Of a stretch of 64,000 bases of DNA, positions 1-11,168 are shown piece after piece. Below the pieces are notes generated by a model that was not told the origin of the DNA, searched no databases, and saw only the letters and a program-made list of their open reading frames with translations. The DNA lies in NCBI GenBank assembly GCA_000827495.1, contig KN817527.1, positions 236,947-300,946 on the forward strand. The letters run 5' to 3'. The DNA is from Hypholoma sublateritium FD-334 SS-4 (taxonomy: Eukaryota > Basidiomycota > Agaricomycetes > Agaricales > Strophariaceae). A program made the translations under genes and the position numbers. Position 1 is the first letter of the stretch. Each line of letters begins with the position of its first letter.

Positions 1-1371
1 CTACGGCGCGAATAAGGGGTAGTGGACACGTCCTCAAAATATACTTACTGAACGCTTAAATTGGTTCCAAAAAGCATGGAGTCGACTCACATGCTAGTAC
101 CAGAAAGGTGCCAGAATGTGCAAGCAATTCGTAAATTTAGCCTCTGGGACGCAAATGTTATATTTACTCATTGCTGTTAAACTTTCTATCCACATCCTTC
201 TGGAATCTGGAAACATGGTACTCCCAAGTTTACGCCTACATATGCTCGTTTGTCCTCTCAGCATAATTTATAGTGAGTAACTACTAGCGGCTACGATGTT
301 CGGACGGAGAAGTGTACACAACTTATGATCGATAGTTCAACGGTGCCACATGCCTGCACCGTGATCACAGTATATTTATCTTCCAAGTTGTCGGCACAAC
401 TTCAAGACTTTTGATGCGCATTCTCCCGCCTGGACTCCATATGAAAGGCGGGTCATTTGACCTGACCTTTGTACATGCCGCTGAATTGACCTCTTCCAAA
501 AATAGAACATCTATTTTAGGCGCTCCAGCGTTGCTGCCCTCCGCCGTCTGGAGGGTAATAAGACCTCTCATGCCACTGCAGTATGCACTGTGACCCGAGT
601 TGACGGTCTAGTTGACTCACACAATTTTTTGACAATTCTCTCATATTCCACTGTACTTCACGAAGATTTCACAGAAGATAGTAAAAGTCTTCTGGAATAT
701 CTGCCGAATTCTCGTCCCATTGATCATTCCAGCACCACTTTCAAATTCCAGTTATCGTTCGAATATTGTCGACAGGAAATAAACCTTCCACTGTAAACAT
801 ACTTATTGCACACTGAGTCGCGGGGCTCAAACTAGGTCAAATTGCGAGATAAAGAATTGACTGCAAGTTGGATCCCTATCAAATACACGTTCCTCTATAC
901 CTTCCTCCACTCATGTCCCTTCAAGTTCTGATCAAGTATATTTCCTGAATCACTCCGTCTCATACAAGTACATACGCCACTCTGATTAAGTTCTCCTGAG
1001 CTGTAAAGTTAGGACTTAGGCAATCTGCCTGTCTCCCAGCAGCTTGCTGCAAGCCTCTGCGAGCTACGAGCCCATAAAAAGCGTGGCAGTACTCTCTGAT
1101 CATGTTTGAGACGAGTTCTCCGTGAGCGACAGCTGATACGATGATAGCCTGCGACACATACCGCAACGCATCGCCTCGCCAGCCGGGCGTCAAAAGCGTC
1201 ATCTATTTTTAGAAGGTGTGCCGCCATTGAATTTCTTCGCCCGTGTCGTCACTTTTTGATGCCTCCAAAAATACAAAGTCATATCTGCACAAGATGACTA
1301 CCCGCACAAGGCCCCTTCTTCGTCCTTCCCGGACTAGTCGCTTGATGGTATCGTCGTAGTGAACGCCCCCC
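1..1371. other. No gene recognised
   Basis: Only short open frames without family resemblance, conserved splice pattern or codon bias are present. The stretch 960-1421 is open on the minus strand in several frames, but none gives a recognisable protein. The right end is the probable promoter of the membrane-glycoprotein gene starting near 1372. Confidence 0.5.
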
Positions 1372-2280
1372 ATGATTGTGTCGTACTTCCTCGTAGTTTT
1401 GGGTTTGTTCGCGGTCTTCACCGCTGGGCAAACGAATCATGTAGTGAGTGTCTGATCAACTGCGGGCAGTTGTTGTACACAGCCTGATAGACTCGCTAGA
1501 TAACTGTGGGACAACTAGGTAGCTTTTACAATCCTCCGACGCTGTCCGCTGGATTGAACGATACGGTCACATTTACGTTTCTTGGGCCGTATGTGGTCCT
1601 ATTCACGCATCGATCGCAGACATCGCTCATAAAATGACTATCAGTTTTCATACTGTAACGCAGAGCTCCCAAACGGCCCCATGTGTTACACTTCCTGGGG
1701 GGTTCAATAGCGGCGTGCTAGGCTTGGGTATTAACGGTACCAACCCGGTGTCTTCCTGGACCCTCACTATCACAAATGTCAGCGAACGTACGTCCGCATC
1801 TGAAGTATTTCTAGGCGTTAGCAACCCGATCTCAAACAAGAACTTTCTTGTAGCGATTTGGTATTTTTGCCAGATCTCAACGCCTACTTCGCATTGTGGA
1901 TCCGGAATGGTGGGGTCAGTGTTGCATCACCAATTTATCCTGGAGATTAACGCTTGCTGATTGTCAATATCATTTTATGCAACCGCGAATATAGAGCCAT
2001 AAATCCTCCCAGTCAAGAGGCGTACCAACAATTCAAGGCGGCAGCAGAAGCAGTTTCTGGGACGCCAACTGTACGTCCTCTCCATTATTGTATCGTGATA
2101 TTGTACCTCACATCAAAACAAAATAAAAACCAGCCAACGCCCACTCTTATTCTGACGGGAATCGGCGCCGCAGCCAACCAAGGCCCATCCACCCTTCCCG
2201 CTTCGACCGCGCCGGCGACGACAGTCACCACCACCACCACAGCCGCCACAACCTCCTCCTCCGCGCCTACATTAACACCG

Positions 2281-2345
2281 TATGGCATGGTATTCGCACA
2301 AAAATTCCCACAGCCCCGCGCGTTTGATGGGAAGCCCCGCGCGCG
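2281..2345 (+). repeat. Left terminal inverted repeat of element copy 1
   Basis: GC-rich terminal repeat with blocks TATGGCATGG, TATTCGCACA, ATTCCCACAG and GCCCCGCGCG. Its inverted partner is 3155-3219, with about one mismatch. Similar blocks in the same order form the ends of the element at 60332-61284. Confidence 0.85.
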
Positions 2346-3154
2346 CCCCGGGAAGACTACTGATGTTGAAACACCATATTCTACTGTTTATAGCGTACTC
2401 TATTGTAGTCAAACATCACAAATATATATTTTCTGCACTCTTCGCAGCCATAAGTAAACCAGCAGCGTCATCGAGGTGAATCACGTGATTACACAGTGCT
2501 TGCAGGGCCCGCAGTGTTGCCGCAGTGCGCACGGCTTCCACTCAGATCATGGGCGGACTTGGGACGGACTTGTCCCAAAAATGATGTTCATCCGATGGTG
2601 AAAAATGAAGATTACATCGTTGGAGTTGATTACAGATATTAAATGGTTATCAGTTGACATATAAGTAGATAATTACTTGACTATACATCCCTGTATCCCA
2701 CCGAAAACCGTTGAGTTAAGAAATAGATCTGGCAGTACTGATCGTTATACTTAGTCTTTATGCATGACTGGTGACTATAAATACAACAATTCACATATTG
2801 AAGTCAGCATCGTCTAAAACTTCGGGGCAAAGGCACATTATCTTAAGCTTTGAGCTACTTGGTTTACATTGAATATCTGCTAATAACTGGATTCAACATG
2901 AATAGAAACATCGTGGCTGTATATTGCAGGCTTGTTGAGTAACAATGCGCTTGAAGTTTGAACAAAGCAATCATAATTCCCAATCGCGCTGCGCAAGCGC
3001 GTAGCGCGACGACGTCACGTGATTTCTTCGACCAAGCTTCTACCTATCTTAGACTCGAGAAAATAGCAGGAAATATATGTTCGTGTTGTTTAAATACAAT
3101 ATAATAGGGTAGAGGCACCAAGATATGATATTTTGACATGGGTTTATTGACTGA

Positions 3155-3219
3155 ACCGCGCGCGGGGCCTCCCATCAAACGCGCGGGGCTGTGGGAATTT
3201 TTGTGCGAATACCATGCCA
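3155..3219 (-). repeat. Right terminal inverted repeat of element copy 1
   Basis: Reverse complement of 2281-2345 with about one mismatch. It ends CCATGCCA and is followed by the second TAACACCG target copy. The outer end carries an open frame that runs into the host gene. Confidence 0.85.
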
Positions 3220-3911
3220 TAACACCGACGCCCACGCCCACCCCAGTGCAGGAGAGCGCTACCAAATCACACGTCGGCGCCATCGTCGGCGGCGTCGTGG
3301 GTGGCTTCTTCGGGCTCGTCCTCGTGCTCCTCGGGCTCGTCATCTGCGTGCGCCAGAGCCGCGCGCGCACATCCGCGACACAGCGCCCGATGAGCGACAT
3401 GTCGGCGTTCTTCCAGTACGGCCATCCAGGGCCCGTGCACTCCGGCCGCCCCAGCGAGGCAGCGCCCACGGGGCCGGGGACGGCGCGCGATAACTCGACG
3501 AGCGCGCTGCCGCTCCCGCGCTCTGGCCCGGGGGTGGCGCCCGGGTGGACGACGCCGCTCGTGCCGACGCGGCGCTCCTCGCCCCCGCCTGCGCTGCCTG
3601 AGGGCGCGCAGCACCCGCGCGCGGCGCACCATGCGCTCGCGCGGCAGGGGTCCGTGCCGTCGAGCCTCGGTGCGAGCCCGAGCGAGGCAGCGGCGGCAGC
3701 GGCAGCGGGAGGAGGCGCACCACCGATGTCTGCGGCGAACATGAAGGCGCTCGCGCACGAGGTCGCGGCGATGCTTCTGCGCGCGCCGTCTGGGACGACG
3801 CTCAACGACGGGCTGCTCAGCCTGAGCTCCGACCCGTCTAAGGCTCAGTCGGCCTTGCGCGTGCAGGGCAGGCTCAGTCCGGGGAACGGGAACGACCCAC
3901 CTGCCTATTGA

Positions 3912-5000
3912 TCATTGAATTCTTAAGGTTTGATGACCGTCTCTTCTGAATCATGACCAAACAGACGCGCTACGTGCCAATCCATCCCTTGTCCATCCCT
4001 AATTAATTGTATGTTGCGCAACAGAACATCCTCCTGTACATCTGCTGAACACGCGATGCGGCGGCGTGCATCAATCAGCCTCGTTGTCCATCATCCAGCC
4101 CATGCCCAGTCCCGAGCCTGCTATCAGCGAATAATATACCCTACGTACGAAATCATGATTGTCCCTGTAAAATTTACGTCGAACAGTACCGCTCACAGCA
4201 CGTCTAATTTACTCAATTCATGGGAATATCGGAGAATACGTCAACAATTGTGTACCGGTTGAGCGGCAGCCCTGTACTACAGTGAGCGTACAGTGAGCGT
4301 ACAGTGAGCATAGGCGCGTATAGGTCTTCCGAAATCAGTCGGCCAGAATAGCGTAACAAAGTCAAGTTCACTCAACCGGTGGATCAATAGACTGGCATAC
4401 ATATATCATGGCATTGCATTTTAGAGTTTCATTAACTTGAGAACAGTTCTCGTTGTGCCCGCATGGCCGACCTTCGAAAGAAAGCCCTCACAAAAATATA
4501 GCACAGTTAATTATACTCTACTGCTAGCGGCGATTTGCAAGGTACTATCACCAAAATTAGTAGAACTTCCCATCTTAATTTACACTGGGTGTGCACCGGT
4601 GGGCAGGCATTTAATCCCCCATCAGCCGAGTGACACACAATTCCTTGATGAGTGGCGCACCGCCTCGCCTGATTGTGATCAAGGGTGTGCTCTACATACT
4701 GAGAATCCCCCGCTATCTCATCTCATATGATGCGCAAGTCATGATATCCAGCATTCACCTTGAAAACATATGTAATACATAATAGATGGGAGACATGTTA
4801 TATACGAGTATCCGCACACTATCCTGGAAGCCATTAACTTGAGCGTATAAAGAAGAAGCGTAAGAGAATAAGTGAGATCGATGAGAAGAAACTGCAACAC
4901 CTGCGTCGGCGTCCAGTCCGCGAGCGTCGGCATAATTTGAATGAAGAGCCCAATCTCCCGCTCGCTGAACATTGAAGTAGTAACGCACACAGCGCCGCGC
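3912..5000. other. Intergenic, no gene recognised
   Basis: This is 3' flank of the split glycoprotein gene on the left and of the minus-strand membrane protein on the right, so the two genes converge here. Only short frames are present. A small tandem repeat lies at 4278-4310. Confidence 0.6.
4278..4310 (+). repeat. Short tandem repeat, 3 x 11 bp
   Basis: Three consecutive copies of TACAGTGAGCG, the last ending in A instead of G. No function is apparent. Confidence 0.8.
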
Positions 5001-5656
5001 CTAGCCAGACACCTGCACCTGCTGCTGCTGCGCCGTCGCCGCCGGCGTTGAGGTGCCTGTCGTGATAGGCGGATTATCCGGGCCCTGCGCCGCCGTAGTC
5101 AGCGTCCCAGTGCTCACGCCCACGGCCGAGCTCGTGCCCGCCACCGGTGCCGTCGTCGTCGTCGTGCTGCTGCTGTTCCCCGCGCCCCCGCTCACACCCT
5201 CGCCCGCCGTGCTGTTCCCCGTGCTCGTGCCAACCTGCACGCCCGTATCCGTCTTCTTCTTCCGCGTCCCGCCAACCGCGCCGCCGACGACGGCACCGAT
5301 GATCACCGCCAGCACCACGAGGATGACGATGATCCCCTTCTTCGTGCGGTAGAACGGCGTTTTGGAAGGGGAAACGTAGGCGCCCTCCTGCGCGAGGGCG
5401 GGCGTGGTGCTCCCGTTCCCGTACGCCTCGAGGTTCTGCCGCGAGTTCGAGGCGGGCGGCGTGGGCGCGGCGGGCTTTTCGTTCAGGATATCGGGGTTGT
5501 AGCCGTCCTACATGCACAAAGAAAAAAGGAAGGTAGGTTGATCAACTCCTCGAGTGATGCGGGGTGATGGGGCGCAGCAAGCGCACGCACCTGCATCTGC
5601 GCCCGCGTCGCGGCGGGCGCCGACGCCAGTAGGCTCTGGTCATAAGGTGAGGACAT
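5001..5656 (-). CDS. Small single-pass membrane protein
   Basis: Two exons: 5656-5591 and 5507-5001, with intron GTGCGT..TAG, giving 190 residues. The N-terminus (MSSPYDQSLLASAPAATRAQ) is not a signal peptide. After about 85 mostly polar residues comes TKKGIIVILVVLAVIIGAVV, one membrane helix followed by GGAVGGTRKKK. The rest is a Ser/Thr/Gly-rich tail, probably extracytoplasmic and O-glycosylated (type II or III topology). The gene at 6490-7026 has the same build: MTSSSPP start, one early intron, FWRTKWGYVVIVLAVLAIIG helix and Thr-rich tail, so they are tandem paralogues. I do not recognise a named family. The start was chosen because it is the first ATG upstream of a clean splice donor. Confidence 0.75.
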
Positions 5657-6489
5657 GAGGTCGGTCGTCCAAGGGCTATCGACTCCCGGTCGACAGTGCT
5701 AGTGGTGGTGGAAGAAGCCCAACGGTGTACAGCCTCCGGACACGAAAGGGGCCCCGTGCGGCCACTCTCTCTCCGATGTGCTCGGCCCTGGGCAGCAATC
5801 AGTCTTGGGCAGCGCGCGCCGCCATGTCAGGCACGGTTGTTTTTAGACGGCTATGTACTGCCTTGAAAATAGCATAGATGATGCTCGACTATTAGCAGAT
5901 AAGATTGCGTGCATATGCTCAGGGGCTGGCGGTAGTGGTGGTGGTGGTGGTTAGGAGGAAAGGCGGAGGGTACTTTTGTGATCGAAATATGCAAGAAATA
6001 TGTGATCGAGAAAAGAGCAGTTGGCACCAAATATTCATGTTCGGAAATGAAAAGGTTTTACCGTTGTAAGGGAAAACCGAGCACATTCCTGTGGATTCCA
6101 TAGAGTGAACTGAAGGGATTAGTTGCAGCGCAATTTTCGTGCATATATGCGGCTCAGCGAATTGTCCATGATAATGTCCATGATGCACCGCGTCGGTGCT
6201 GAATAAAAGAGAATATTTCTGAAGCATGTAAGGTGTCAGGGGTGCGGAGAAGAAAAAAGGAGACCACATAAATGCACGATGTACGTATGCCCACCGAAGA
6301 GAACCGTAAACCCAAGAAGAAAATACAAAACGCTATGATATCCCTCGCGAAACCCAGATAAAACCCAATGAAATCGAAATTCAACGTTCAACGCTCAACA
6401 TGAGGATACGCCCGCCCCGCCTTGAATTGTGTATGTCGTCGTCGAATGTGCCGTGGTCCATCCCCAGCGTCGAATCCGTGTGCGGCCGA

Positions 6490-7026
6490 TCAAGGAGGTT
6501 GGGTGGTAGCTTCGGCTTGCACGACAAGCTGTGGAGTGAGAACGGCTGAGATGTGTGGGGGTGCCGGCTGAGCCTCGCGCCGAATGGGATATGCTCTCTC
6601 CGCAAGCGCCGTCGTGGTTATCGTCCCAGCGGATGTAGGGAGTACGGTCCTCGTCGCTGATGTGGCCGCGCTCGTCGTCGTCGTCGGCGCCCCTCCTCCA
6701 CCAGTTCGCTTGCCGCCAATAACGCCGCCGACGATGCCCCCAATGATGGCGAGCACGGCGAGGACGATGACCACATAGCCCCACTTCGTGCGCCAGAACG
6801 GGTGCAGCTGGGAGACGACCTGCAGCTTTCCGGGCGGCAGCAGGTGCTCGTCGCGCCGTCCGAGACGCGGCAACTTGGAGGTGGAATCAGTCTTTGATCG
6901 AGACGAGGCAACGTAATGGCACATTGGTATCTATATAAAGTTGCGCGACGGAAGAGGCGGGCATACCTCGATGTCGTCGATGTGCTCTTCGGGGCGGGAT
7001 ACGGTGGGCGGGGACGAGCTGGTCAT
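6490..7026 (-). CDS. Small single-pass membrane protein, paralogue of 5001-5656
   Basis: Two exons: 7026-6967 and 6891-6490, with intron GTATGC..AAAG, giving 153 residues. The N-terminal 20 residues (MTSSSPPTVSRPEEHIDDIE) precede the intron. The helix VVIVLAVLAIIGGIVGGVIGG starts about residue 60 and is followed by KRTGGGG and a Thr/Ala-rich tail. An in-frame upstream ATG at 7152 would add 42 residues; I prefer 7026 because the N-terminus then matches the paralogue. Function unknown. Confidence 0.7.
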
Positions 7027-8775
7027 TGCGGAGCGGCCCTGCCACCGGGACTCAGATGTGGTGGGGAGAAGCAGAGGGCAGGCGCGCGACGTTGTCAAGC
7101 TGGTCTGGGCCTGGTGCCTCTGCGGAAAAGCGCGCTTCGCGCTGATGCTCACTTCGGCTCCATTCTAACTCAGGGTGCATGCACGCTCTCTACTCAATTG
7201 CAATTCACCGCAGCGACCATCACTCGCACACCCCCTTCTCATGTTCAATCCCTGGCGCGCCGCACACCACTAAATCCCCCCTAAAAAGCAGACTCGAACG
7301 ACTTGGCTGGTCTCGAGAAGCGTCCTATTAGGACCAGCTGTCGCAGTGACAGGCTTCGGCGTGGCAATCTCCACATATCACCGCCGCGAGCATACCTGAG
7401 TCTAACACGTACATTTATGATTGACGGAGATCTGCAAAGCTTTTTCAAGAAAAAACTCTGCGCGCGCGCGGCATCCCCAGCCGCACGTCGGGATTCGGGA
7501 TATATTCCGTGGTCAAACTCACATGGCGTCGAAGGGCCCAGGAAATCTACTCTTGTGTACCACTACAGCAGCGCCAGCCTGCGTAGCCCCTCAAACCACC
7601 GTCAAAGAACGCGGGAAGCAGGAATGTTCCTCCCCCGTCTCGTCGTCGATTATCTCCCGACTGCGCACTGTATCTCGAGAACTACCCCCGTCGCAGCGCG
7701 CACATACAGCCGCTGGTATTATTTTTAGCGGCGTCACAACTCACAGACCTTGAGGTCTGGGTGATAGAACGTACGTTTCCCTCTTGGTTGATCTTTGTCA
7801 TTGCTTATCGGCATTGGCAAGAGGGTGAGCCAGGCCTAGGCCCGTGCCTCGTAGGAGCATTTCCGAGGGGTCAAGTGAACAGTTCGCCTTTTTTGATCAT
7901 TTTCCGTTGGGAATTAAATGACCGTCGGCATAGCGCAAACAGCGGACTGGGAGGTGGAGTATGGTCGGATTTTTTGCCAGAAGAAGCTGGCTGCCTGAAG
8001 GTTCTCTACGGCGACATGAAGGCGTGCACGAGCCTTCGTAAAGCGCAGTGTGAAATTATATTTCATCTCGGCGCTTCTGTCTTGGAACGAATTTTCTTGA
8101 ACGTTCTATCAGCCCAAATCTTTTAAGGTTCCTTGGGTATTCAAGCATGACAAATCATAACACAGTTCAGAAGGAAGCACTGACCCACATCGTCGCTAAC
8201 TTCCAGGGGAACGTTTGTCACTGGTACTAGCCGCTGCCTCGGACAGCGCCATTGCTTTCCTTCAAGCTGCATGTCACCGGAAATTATTGGAATGAAAAAA
8301 CTGAATATCAGTTCGTAACTAATAACTTTCGCGACGCAAGGCGACGCACCATAAAATCGAGATTCTTCAAGCCGCGAATTTAGCAGAAGTTGAGGTACAT
8401 ACCTGCGGCGCCTGTATAGAATTTATAATCTGCGATCACACGCTTGAAATTGCTCTGCAATTGTGCAGCTTCTCCAGGCTTCTATCGCGCACGTACTTAT
8501 CACAGACAGCACTTCGGCATCACAGCAGATTACAGCACGGCAGCTCGCCGCCTCAAGCCATATGTGTATCCGAGAGGCCGCCTCGCGGGGAGAAATCTGG
8601 AGAAGCCTGCGTAGATCTTGAGAAACCACGACGTGCTCGGCTAACAAGGCATGCATTCAGCGGTGCGGCTGGAAATAAACTGTGGTTAAATTGTACAGCT
8701 CTTTCCGCGGAGAATAAAGAAAACCAAAATACAAAAAAAAAAATGCCCTTCATGACAAGAGTCGCGCGCCAGGCC
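7027..8775. other. Intergenic, no gene recognised
   Basis: Frames of up to 141 codons (7303-7728, 7761-8126 on plus) have no recognisable motif, signal peptide or splice-linked continuation. I treat them as chance frames. The stretch holds the promoter of the small membrane protein and the 3' flank of the redox-protein gene. Confidence 0.5.
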
Positions 8776-9383
8776 CTAGTGGAACCACCCCTTCGGCTGC
8801 TCCACCGCCTCCTCCCCAAGCTCCCCATCGCGGCGCTTGCGGAGCGTCTCCAGCATCCGCCGCACCCCCTCCACATCGCCCACGCTCGCCTGCCCGTCCG
8901 CCCAGTCCACCACGATCGGCCACTTCAGCGCGTGCGGGTTCTCCTGCGCGAGCGCTGCGATCGCCTTCGTCGTCGTCGGCTGCTCCGCGCTCCCCCGCGG
9001 TGCCGCTGCCGGGTGCGCGGAGAGGAAGACGAGCGAGGGGCTGAGGGGTTTGGGGGAGAGGTACGTGAGGATGGTCTTCAGCTGGTCGGCATTCGGCGGG
9101 GACTCGACGACTTCGAGGTTGAAGGTGAGTGGGGGCGCGGTTTCGGTGGTTGGAGGGTAGGGTCCCGACAGCGAGGACCGGAGGAGGTTGAGGGCGTTTA
9201 TTGAGGGCGGAGAGTGTGGATGGTGGCTAAGACATAATATGATTCAGTGGATACGGATTGCGACGAGGTGGTGGTGGTAACTTACAAGATGGAGATTTCG
9301 GGCTGGGGATCAGATGTTCAGATCGGGTTTGTCCTATAAGTGATTCTCTTGCTCACGATTTTTCGTTTGAATGAATTAAACAT
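8776..9383 (-). CDS. FMP46: Fmp46-like mitochondrial redox protein (DUF1687)
   Basis: Three exons: 9383-9357 (27 nt), 9302-9286 (17 nt) and 9226-8776, giving 164 residues. Both introns have GTGAGC/GTAAGT donors and CAG/TAG acceptors, and only this splicing restores the family's start: MFNSFKRKI, then PEISIFHHP, then ALNLLRSSLSGPYPP. Family-typical blocks follow: TFNLEVVESPP, DQLKTILTYL, NPHALKWPIVVDW and VGDVEGVRRMLETLRK. Fmp46 proteins have a thioredoxin-like fold and are reported in mitochondria; substrate unknown. The first two exons are too small to show as open frames. Identification rests on remembered family motifs. Confidence 0.85.
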
Positions 9384-11168
9384 CTTATACGGAGTAGTCT
9401 GGTCCGTTCAGAGGACGCAAATGAAGTTCTAGGGGTGAAGGAGGAGTTGAGGAGGAGTTCAGCAGAGTTGCCCCCGGCCATCACTACGTCGTCTGTGTCT
9501 TTCAGGAGCCGATGCCAAGCACTGGTCCTACGGCCCGCACCGGCCCGATGCGGAGTGAACGGACTTGCTTTCAGCGACCAGCTGCTAGTTCGGCGAGCTA
9601 ACGGCTGCTAACGGCCAGAAATCTGATCACATCCAGTCACAACCATGATGGGTGAGGTAGAAGACTGATGGAGCGCCGCTATCTGCCACAAATCTGCGGT
9701 GACATCAAGATTCAAGGTGACATCTAGGTGACATAGGAATTAAGCGCCCACTTTATTTAATTTCCGGTGGGTTCTCTCGGACGTTCATGCGCAACATATA
9801 CTCACATAAAGGTCCTTCTCTTGATCCCCACCTAAAACTCCCTGCCGCCGGACACTCCCTCAAGGCGGTCTAACCATTTGCGGTGATCAAGTTCGTGCCA
9901 CCGAATCCACGGCTAAAAATAGAACCCACTTACATACACCCAGCGTATTCTTCGCACTTGCGTGCACAACCAGATATCGATCAAAAAACTTGATAATTGA
10001 TTGATAAAATGTCGACGAGATGCATGGAATATTTAACAAAGATCTTTGTTCAGGTTGATATCTGGTCGCTGGTCAATGACAGGGCTTCGGTGCTTACCAG
10101 ATAATGCACTATTTAATCACAACGTCTTCTTCGCATACTTAAATATTTCACTAAATAGCATACACGTTTTGCACCCGGTAATTTTTCTGCCTCTCGCCGT
10201 CAGAGAAAAAAGCCTGTTAATTAGAGTTCTGTTTCTCCCCTCTTCACGGCTACGACGACGAGTAAAATATTCATACCGGCTTAGTACTGTGCCAGTTGAT
10301 TATTTTTCCACTTTGTGCTACGCAAATCAAAAAACCAGCCGGAAAATTAAAGCATGACGTATAAGTAGTAAGAGCTTAGAATTTATCTATCTTAGATTCC
10401 TCGTCCCCCTCGCGCGCACCGTCACGCTGAGCTTCTAAATAGTCGCGATCAAAGGAAACGACAGCGCATTCCGATCTGATAGTGCATTTCAGCGCTTTAT
10501 TCCTCAAAAAAATTGTTTGATTAGAAACTAAATAGACCTAAATCATTTTTAATGCTGACGGGCGTCAACGCGGCGACGAATTCGTGGATCACATTTTCAT
10601 ACCCCCTCATCCAGCGCACGCTGATATGGGCGGCCACCTTGACATTTTCCTACCACCGCACTTGTGGATTGGTAATCTGCCTCGGCCAGGAAAACAAACG
10701 AGCGTCTATTCTATCCAGGCCCCTCCTTCCGGCGTGGTCCGTACGGCATTTCTACAATTAACTGGACTTAACTCAATCTTTAATCGCACACATGTGATGC
10801 ACAAAACATATCCGTCAACATGATCAATCACTATATATCGCCCCCATATCTCTACCTATCTCTACCGTGTCGAGCGTGAACGCGTCCTCCATAAATCAGC
10901 CCGATGCAGCAGAACACATGACCAAAGGGGCAAAATCACGACACCGCTAACTATAAGTAATCGCCTCATGGCGCGCTTCGTATCAGATGAGTGGATGCGC
11001 GTCTGAAGTTGAGCTTAGCCCACCAGCATCATCCCGGTAGGCCTGACCTCTTCGCTTCACTCGCCGGTCTGAATCATAAGTGTCATTACTTGATAGGTTG
11101 GACGCAGACTCAGACGCTACACGTTTCTGTCCCGGAATCATTGACTTCAAGTCGAAAGCAGCGCACTC
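9384..11168. other. Intergenic, no gene recognised
   Basis: AT-rich in 9950-10540, with no convincing coding frame. It contains the upstream region of the Fmp46-like gene (minus) and of the rhodanese gene (plus). Confidence 0.55.

Larger units (their letters stand above)
2281..3219. mobile_element. Non-autonomous TIR DNA transposon, copy 1 (939 bp)
   Basis: The left end starts TATGGCATGG and the right end finishes CCATGCCA. The terminal 65 bp are almost identical as inverted repeats, and weaker inverted similarity continues inwards to roughly 200 bp on each side (to a shared TCACGTGA-like site). It is flanked by an 8-bp direct repeat, TAACACCG, at 2273-2280 and 3220-3227. The interior is AT-rich and has no transposase frame, so it is MITE-like. 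An 8-bp duplication is typical of the hAT superfamily, but the ends are not classic hAT ends, so the superfamily is left open. It lies in the coding region of the host gene. Related to the element at 60332-61284. Confidence 0.85.
1372..3911 (+). pseudogene. Single-pass membrane glycoprotein gene split by a transposon
   Basis: The likely start at 1372 opens a signal peptide (MIVSYFLVVLGLFAVFTAG). Segments around 1530-1570 (LNDTVTFTF) and 1650-1800 look like a beta-sandwich ectodomain, but I cannot fix every exon there. The frame from 1963 gives INPPSQEAYQQFKAAA, then an in-frame intron (2071-2133) and a Ser/Thr/Pro-rich stalk. At 2280 coding is interrupted by a 939-bp inverted-repeat element. 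After it the stalk resumes (3228, TPTPTP), followed by a glycine-rich membrane helix (about 3274-3348) and a Pro/Ala-rich cytoplasmic tail ending at 3911. The order of parts matches the intact gene at 15582-17210. Removing the element and one target copy joins the halves in frame. An ATG in the right terminal repeat (3138) opens a 257-residue frame covering stalk, helix and tail, so the 3' half could be expressed alone. Function unknown; exon details upstream of 1960 are uncertain. Confidence 0.6.

Noticed and set aside
2281..3219. Element copy 1 being a long intron
   Set aside because: No GT..AG at its borders, perfect target duplication and terminal inverted repeats fit insertion better.
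3044..3805. 253-codon minus frame opposite the membrane-glycoprotein 3' half
   Set aside because: Shadow of a GC-rich coding region; the plus strand has the membrane helix and family-like tail.
6934..6945. TATATAAA-like string
   Set aside because: It lies inside the intron of the small membrane-protein gene and points away from any plus-strand gene.
8461..9204. 247-codon plus frame
   Set aside because: Antisense to the Fmp46-like gene; Arg/Leu-rich shadow.
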